DNA of 64,000 bases from assembly GCA_030737875.1 (NCBI GenBank), contig CM060915.1, positions 568,214,577 through 568,278,576 of the forward strand. The letters run 5' to 3'. Of this stretch, positions 61,146-64,000 are shown piece by piece. The translations under genes were made by a program, and so were the position numbers. Under the pieces are notes generated by a model. That model was given only the letters and a program-made list of their open reading frames with translations. It had not been told where the DNA came from and searched no databases. Each line of letters begins with the position of its first letter. Positions within the stretch are counted from its first letter, which is position 1. Source of the stretch: Allium sativum (taxonomy: Eukaryota > Streptophyta > Magnoliopsida > Asparagales > Amaryllidaceae).

Positions 61146-64000
61146 TTACCAGACGAAGAGTTCTGGATACGTCTTCCTAATGCTCTCCTCTGTCTCCCAA
61201 GTACAGTCATTCTCATTCTAGCCCCCCCGAATCTTGACTAATTTCACCGCCTTCCTTCGGAGCTGCTTCGTATCGTTCCCAACAATACGCATAGGCATGC
61301 GGTTCCCAACCGCCTCGGGTTCAACTTCGATATCATCCAACTGATCAAGTGAAATAGTCACATCTGGGTCGTGTACGAATTTCCTTAACTGGGAAACATG
61401 AAATATGTTGTGAACTCCTGCCATATTTTCTGGTAATTCAACTTTATATGCCAAATTCCCAATTTGCTCAAGAACTGGGAATGGACCAACGAATCTTGGT
61501 GCTAACTTGCCTCTCCTGCCAAATCGTATCACGCTCTTCAATGGAGAAATTTTGATAAACACCTTGTCACCAATGGAGAACTTTAATTCTCTTCTCCTTT
61601 TATCGGCATAACTCTTCTGCCTATCTTGGGCAGCCTTCATTCTTGTCTGAAGTTTCTCTTATCACATCGGGTCCAAGCACAAACTTCTCACCAGTTTCTA
61701 ACCAACATGACGGTGAGTTGCACGGTCTTCCGTACAAAGCTTCAAATGGAGCCATGCCAATACTGGATTGGTAACTATTATTATATGCAAACTCTACTAG
61801 ATGCAAATGGTCATCCCATGATCCACCAAAATCCAATACACAGGCTCTCAAGAGGTCTTCTAATATACGATTCACCTTTTCTGTTTGACCGTCGGTTTGA
61901 GGATGATACGCGGTACTGAGATGTAATTCTGATCCTAACACCTCTTGTAAGCTCTTCCAAAATCCACTAGTGAACAACGGATCTTGGCCAATCACAATGC
62001 CCATGGGTATTCCATGAAATCTCACTACCCACTTTACATATAGTTCAGCTAGCGTAGCTGCCATCCTGTTTGACTTGACGGGTATAAACCTTGCACTATT
62101 AGTCAATCAGTCCACAATCACCCAAATGCTATCATGGCCCAATCTAGTCCTTGGTAACCCATCAATGAAATCCATTGAGACTTGTTCCCACTTCCATTCT
62201 GGAATTTCTAATGGTTGTAGCAAACCACTAGGCTTCTTTTGCTTAGCTTTAACTAGCTGGCAATTCATGCATTTGGATATAAACTTCCCAATGTCTCTTT
62301 TCATCCCTTCCCAGTAGTAGGTCTGCTTCATGTCTCGGTACATCTTGTTACCACCGGGGTGTATAGCCAGTTTTGAGTGATGACATTCTCTAAGCACTTC
62401 ATCTCTCAATTCATTGACATTGGGTACAACTAGCCTTCCATTCCTTCTAAGCCATCCATCTCGATCAGGCCCATACTTGTTCATCTCTCCGGCGATTCCC
62501 ATCTCTAACTTTGAGATGATTTCTAACAGGTTAGGATCGCTCCTCTGACTGGAAGCAATCCGCTCAATCAAAGTGGGTCTGATCGTCAAACTTGCTAACA
62601 TTTCTGGATCCAATTCGCACTTTGGTCTGAAATCATACCCAGCGATGTACTCCAGTTGCTTCCATTCTAGAAACATAGCCCCTAAACTGGCATGTCTTCC
62701 ACTCAACGCATCAGCCACTGCATTGCCCTTACCTGGTGTATATGCGATGTCGAAATCATTGGAAGCTAAGAATTCTAACCATCTTTGCTGTCGGAGATTT
62801 AGATACTTTTGAGAGAAGAGATACTTTAACGATTTATGATCGGTAAACAACTCGAATCTTTCTCCCACGAGATAATGTCTCCACATCTTCAACGCGAACA
62901 CGATTGCTGCCAATTCCAAATCATGGGTAGGGTATCTTCTCTCGTGCGGTTTCAATTGCCGACTTGCATAAGCTACAATCCTACCGCCTTGCATCAATAC
63001 AGCACCTAGTCCGGTACCACAGGCATCCGTGTATACCGTCATCTCTTCATTCCCCTTAGGAATGACTAACACTGGTGCGCGCGTTAACTTTTCCTTTAGA
63101 CTCTTGAATGCATTCTCGCACTTTTCGTCCTAGACGAAAGCTTGATTCTTCTTGGTCAACTGAGTCAACGGTGCTGCTATGTTGGAGAAATCTTGGATAA
63201 ACTTACGATAATATCCAGCTAATCCGAAGAAACTTCTTATGTCTGTTGCATTCTTGGGTGTAGACCAATCTTGTACCGTAGCCACCTTCGCAAGATCCAC
63301 GGTAATACCATTCTCTGAAACAACATGGCCCAAGAATCTCACTTTCCTTCTCCAAAAGTGACACTTAGAAAACTTTGCTTTCAATTGGTGTTTTCTCAAC
63401 ACCTCCATCACTATTCTTAAATGTTCCTTGTGTTCTTCCTCTGTCCTCGAATAGACCAAAATATCATCCACGAACACAAGGAAAAACTTATTCAACTGAT
63501 CTCTGAATACCCTATTCATAAGATCCACAAAATATGCCGGGGCATTGGTCAGCCCGAATGGCATGACCAACCACTAATAAAATCCATACGGCGTCCGAAA
63601 TGCCGTTTTTAGCTATACTCTCGGCTTCCACTCTAAGCTGATGAAAACCTATCGCGAGATCCAACTGAGAGAATACTCTTGCGCCACTCAACTGATCAAA
63701 CAAATCATCTATCCGCGGTAGAGGATACTTGTTCTTCCTCATCATTTTATTCAACTCGCGGTAGTCTATACACAAACGAAGGGAACCATCCGCCGTGGTA
63801 GCAAGCACAACTGGTGCTCCCCATTCAGAAACACTCCTTCTGATAAATCCCTTCTTCAAAAGATCGTTGACTTGCACCTTGAGCTCTCGCTGCTCCCTTG
63901 GTGCCATACGACGAAGTGGCATCACTATAGGTCTGGCATCTTTCACTAAATCAATACGAAACTCAATCTCTCGGTGTGGTGGAAGCCCGGTCACTTCTTC
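61146..64000 (-). pseudogene. pol: Ty3/gypsy chromovirus (Tekay/Del-like) pol gene, broken, continues past window
   Basis: In coding order from the window edge: reverse transcriptase N-terminal part (63994 down, [24 protein letters not shown]); palm domain with MPFGLTNAP and FVDDILVYS (about 63466); RNase H with [14 protein letters not shown] and DHKSLKYLF (63072-62700); integrase zinc finger ([10 protein letters not shown] ... CMNC); integrase core with MDFIDGLP and AYHPQTDGQTE; C-terminal GPFPVLEQIGNLAYKVELP and a chromodomain-like tail with CTWETEESIRK. Domain order RT-RH-IN identifies Ty3/gypsy. Damage: a frameshift near 63625, nonsense codons near 63592, 63132, 62106 and 61220, and a frameshifting deletion near 61640. 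The second integrase aspartate is replaced (IGQDPLFTS where the family has SDRDP). It cannot be functional. Gag and protease lie beyond the window. Confidence 0.92.

Overview
The window is plant nuclear DNA, most likely from a eudicot or other flowering plant with AT-rich intergenic sequence. The evidence is a primer-binding site for plant initiator tRNA-Met in LTR retrotransposons, a CACTA (En/Spm) transposon with both plant-type proteins as relics, and a Ty3/gypsy chromovirus polyprotein of the Tekay/Del kind. No intact host gene was recognised. Almost all of the 64 kb is a stack of transposable elements inserted into one another. Most boundaries can be fixed to the base from TG...CA ends, primer sites, polypurine tracts and target-site duplications (TSDs).

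Layout. (1) 1-5078 is a minus-strand LTR of a retrotransposon family called A here (copy A0), cut by the window edge. (2) 5079-7440 is low-complexity or single-copy DNA with three small foldbacks. (3) 7441-8274 is a decayed fragment of a CACTA TNP2 transposase gene. It is cut at 8275 by (4) an old minus-strand family-A element, A2: 3' LTR 8275-14056, internal region 14057-15092, 5' LTR from 15093. (5) The A2 5' LTR is split by a CACTA transposon, 15185-58164, with TSD ATA. (6) Inside the CACTA element lies a recent plus-strand family-A insertion with three LTRs and two internal regions (15999-37658, TSD TATGT). Next come the element's own minus-strand Transposase_24-like pseudogene (38283-39497) and a family-A solo LTR, A3 (39956-57496, TSD ATAAC). 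(7) A3 is split by element B (40396-54729, TSD CACGC), whose 5' LTR is split by a solo LTR of family C (40701-43377, TSD TATAT). (8) After the CACTA end the A2 LTR resumes (58168-58571) and is broken by a family-C Ty3/gypsy element (58572 to the window end) carrying a decayed reverse transcriptase/RNase H/integrase gene.

How they relate. Families A (LTR about 6.5 kb, internal about 1.04 kb) and B (LTR about 4.95 kb, internal 1.74 kb) have no recognisable coding capacity, so they are non-autonomous, large-retrotransposon-derivative-like elements. They share LTR end sequences, the initiator-Met primer site and the pre-polypurine-tract block with the coding family C, so C-type enzymes are the natural candidates for moving them (inference). 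The LTRs of B carry an embedded tRNA-like Pol III unit at the same place in both copies. By eye the LTR copies within the A array and within B differ at well under 1 % of positions, while the A2 LTR ends differ at about 18 of 92. The stack therefore joins very old and very recent insertions.

Limits. Everything was read by eye without database searches. Family names A, B, C and A0-A3 are local labels, and divergence values are hand counts over short stretches.
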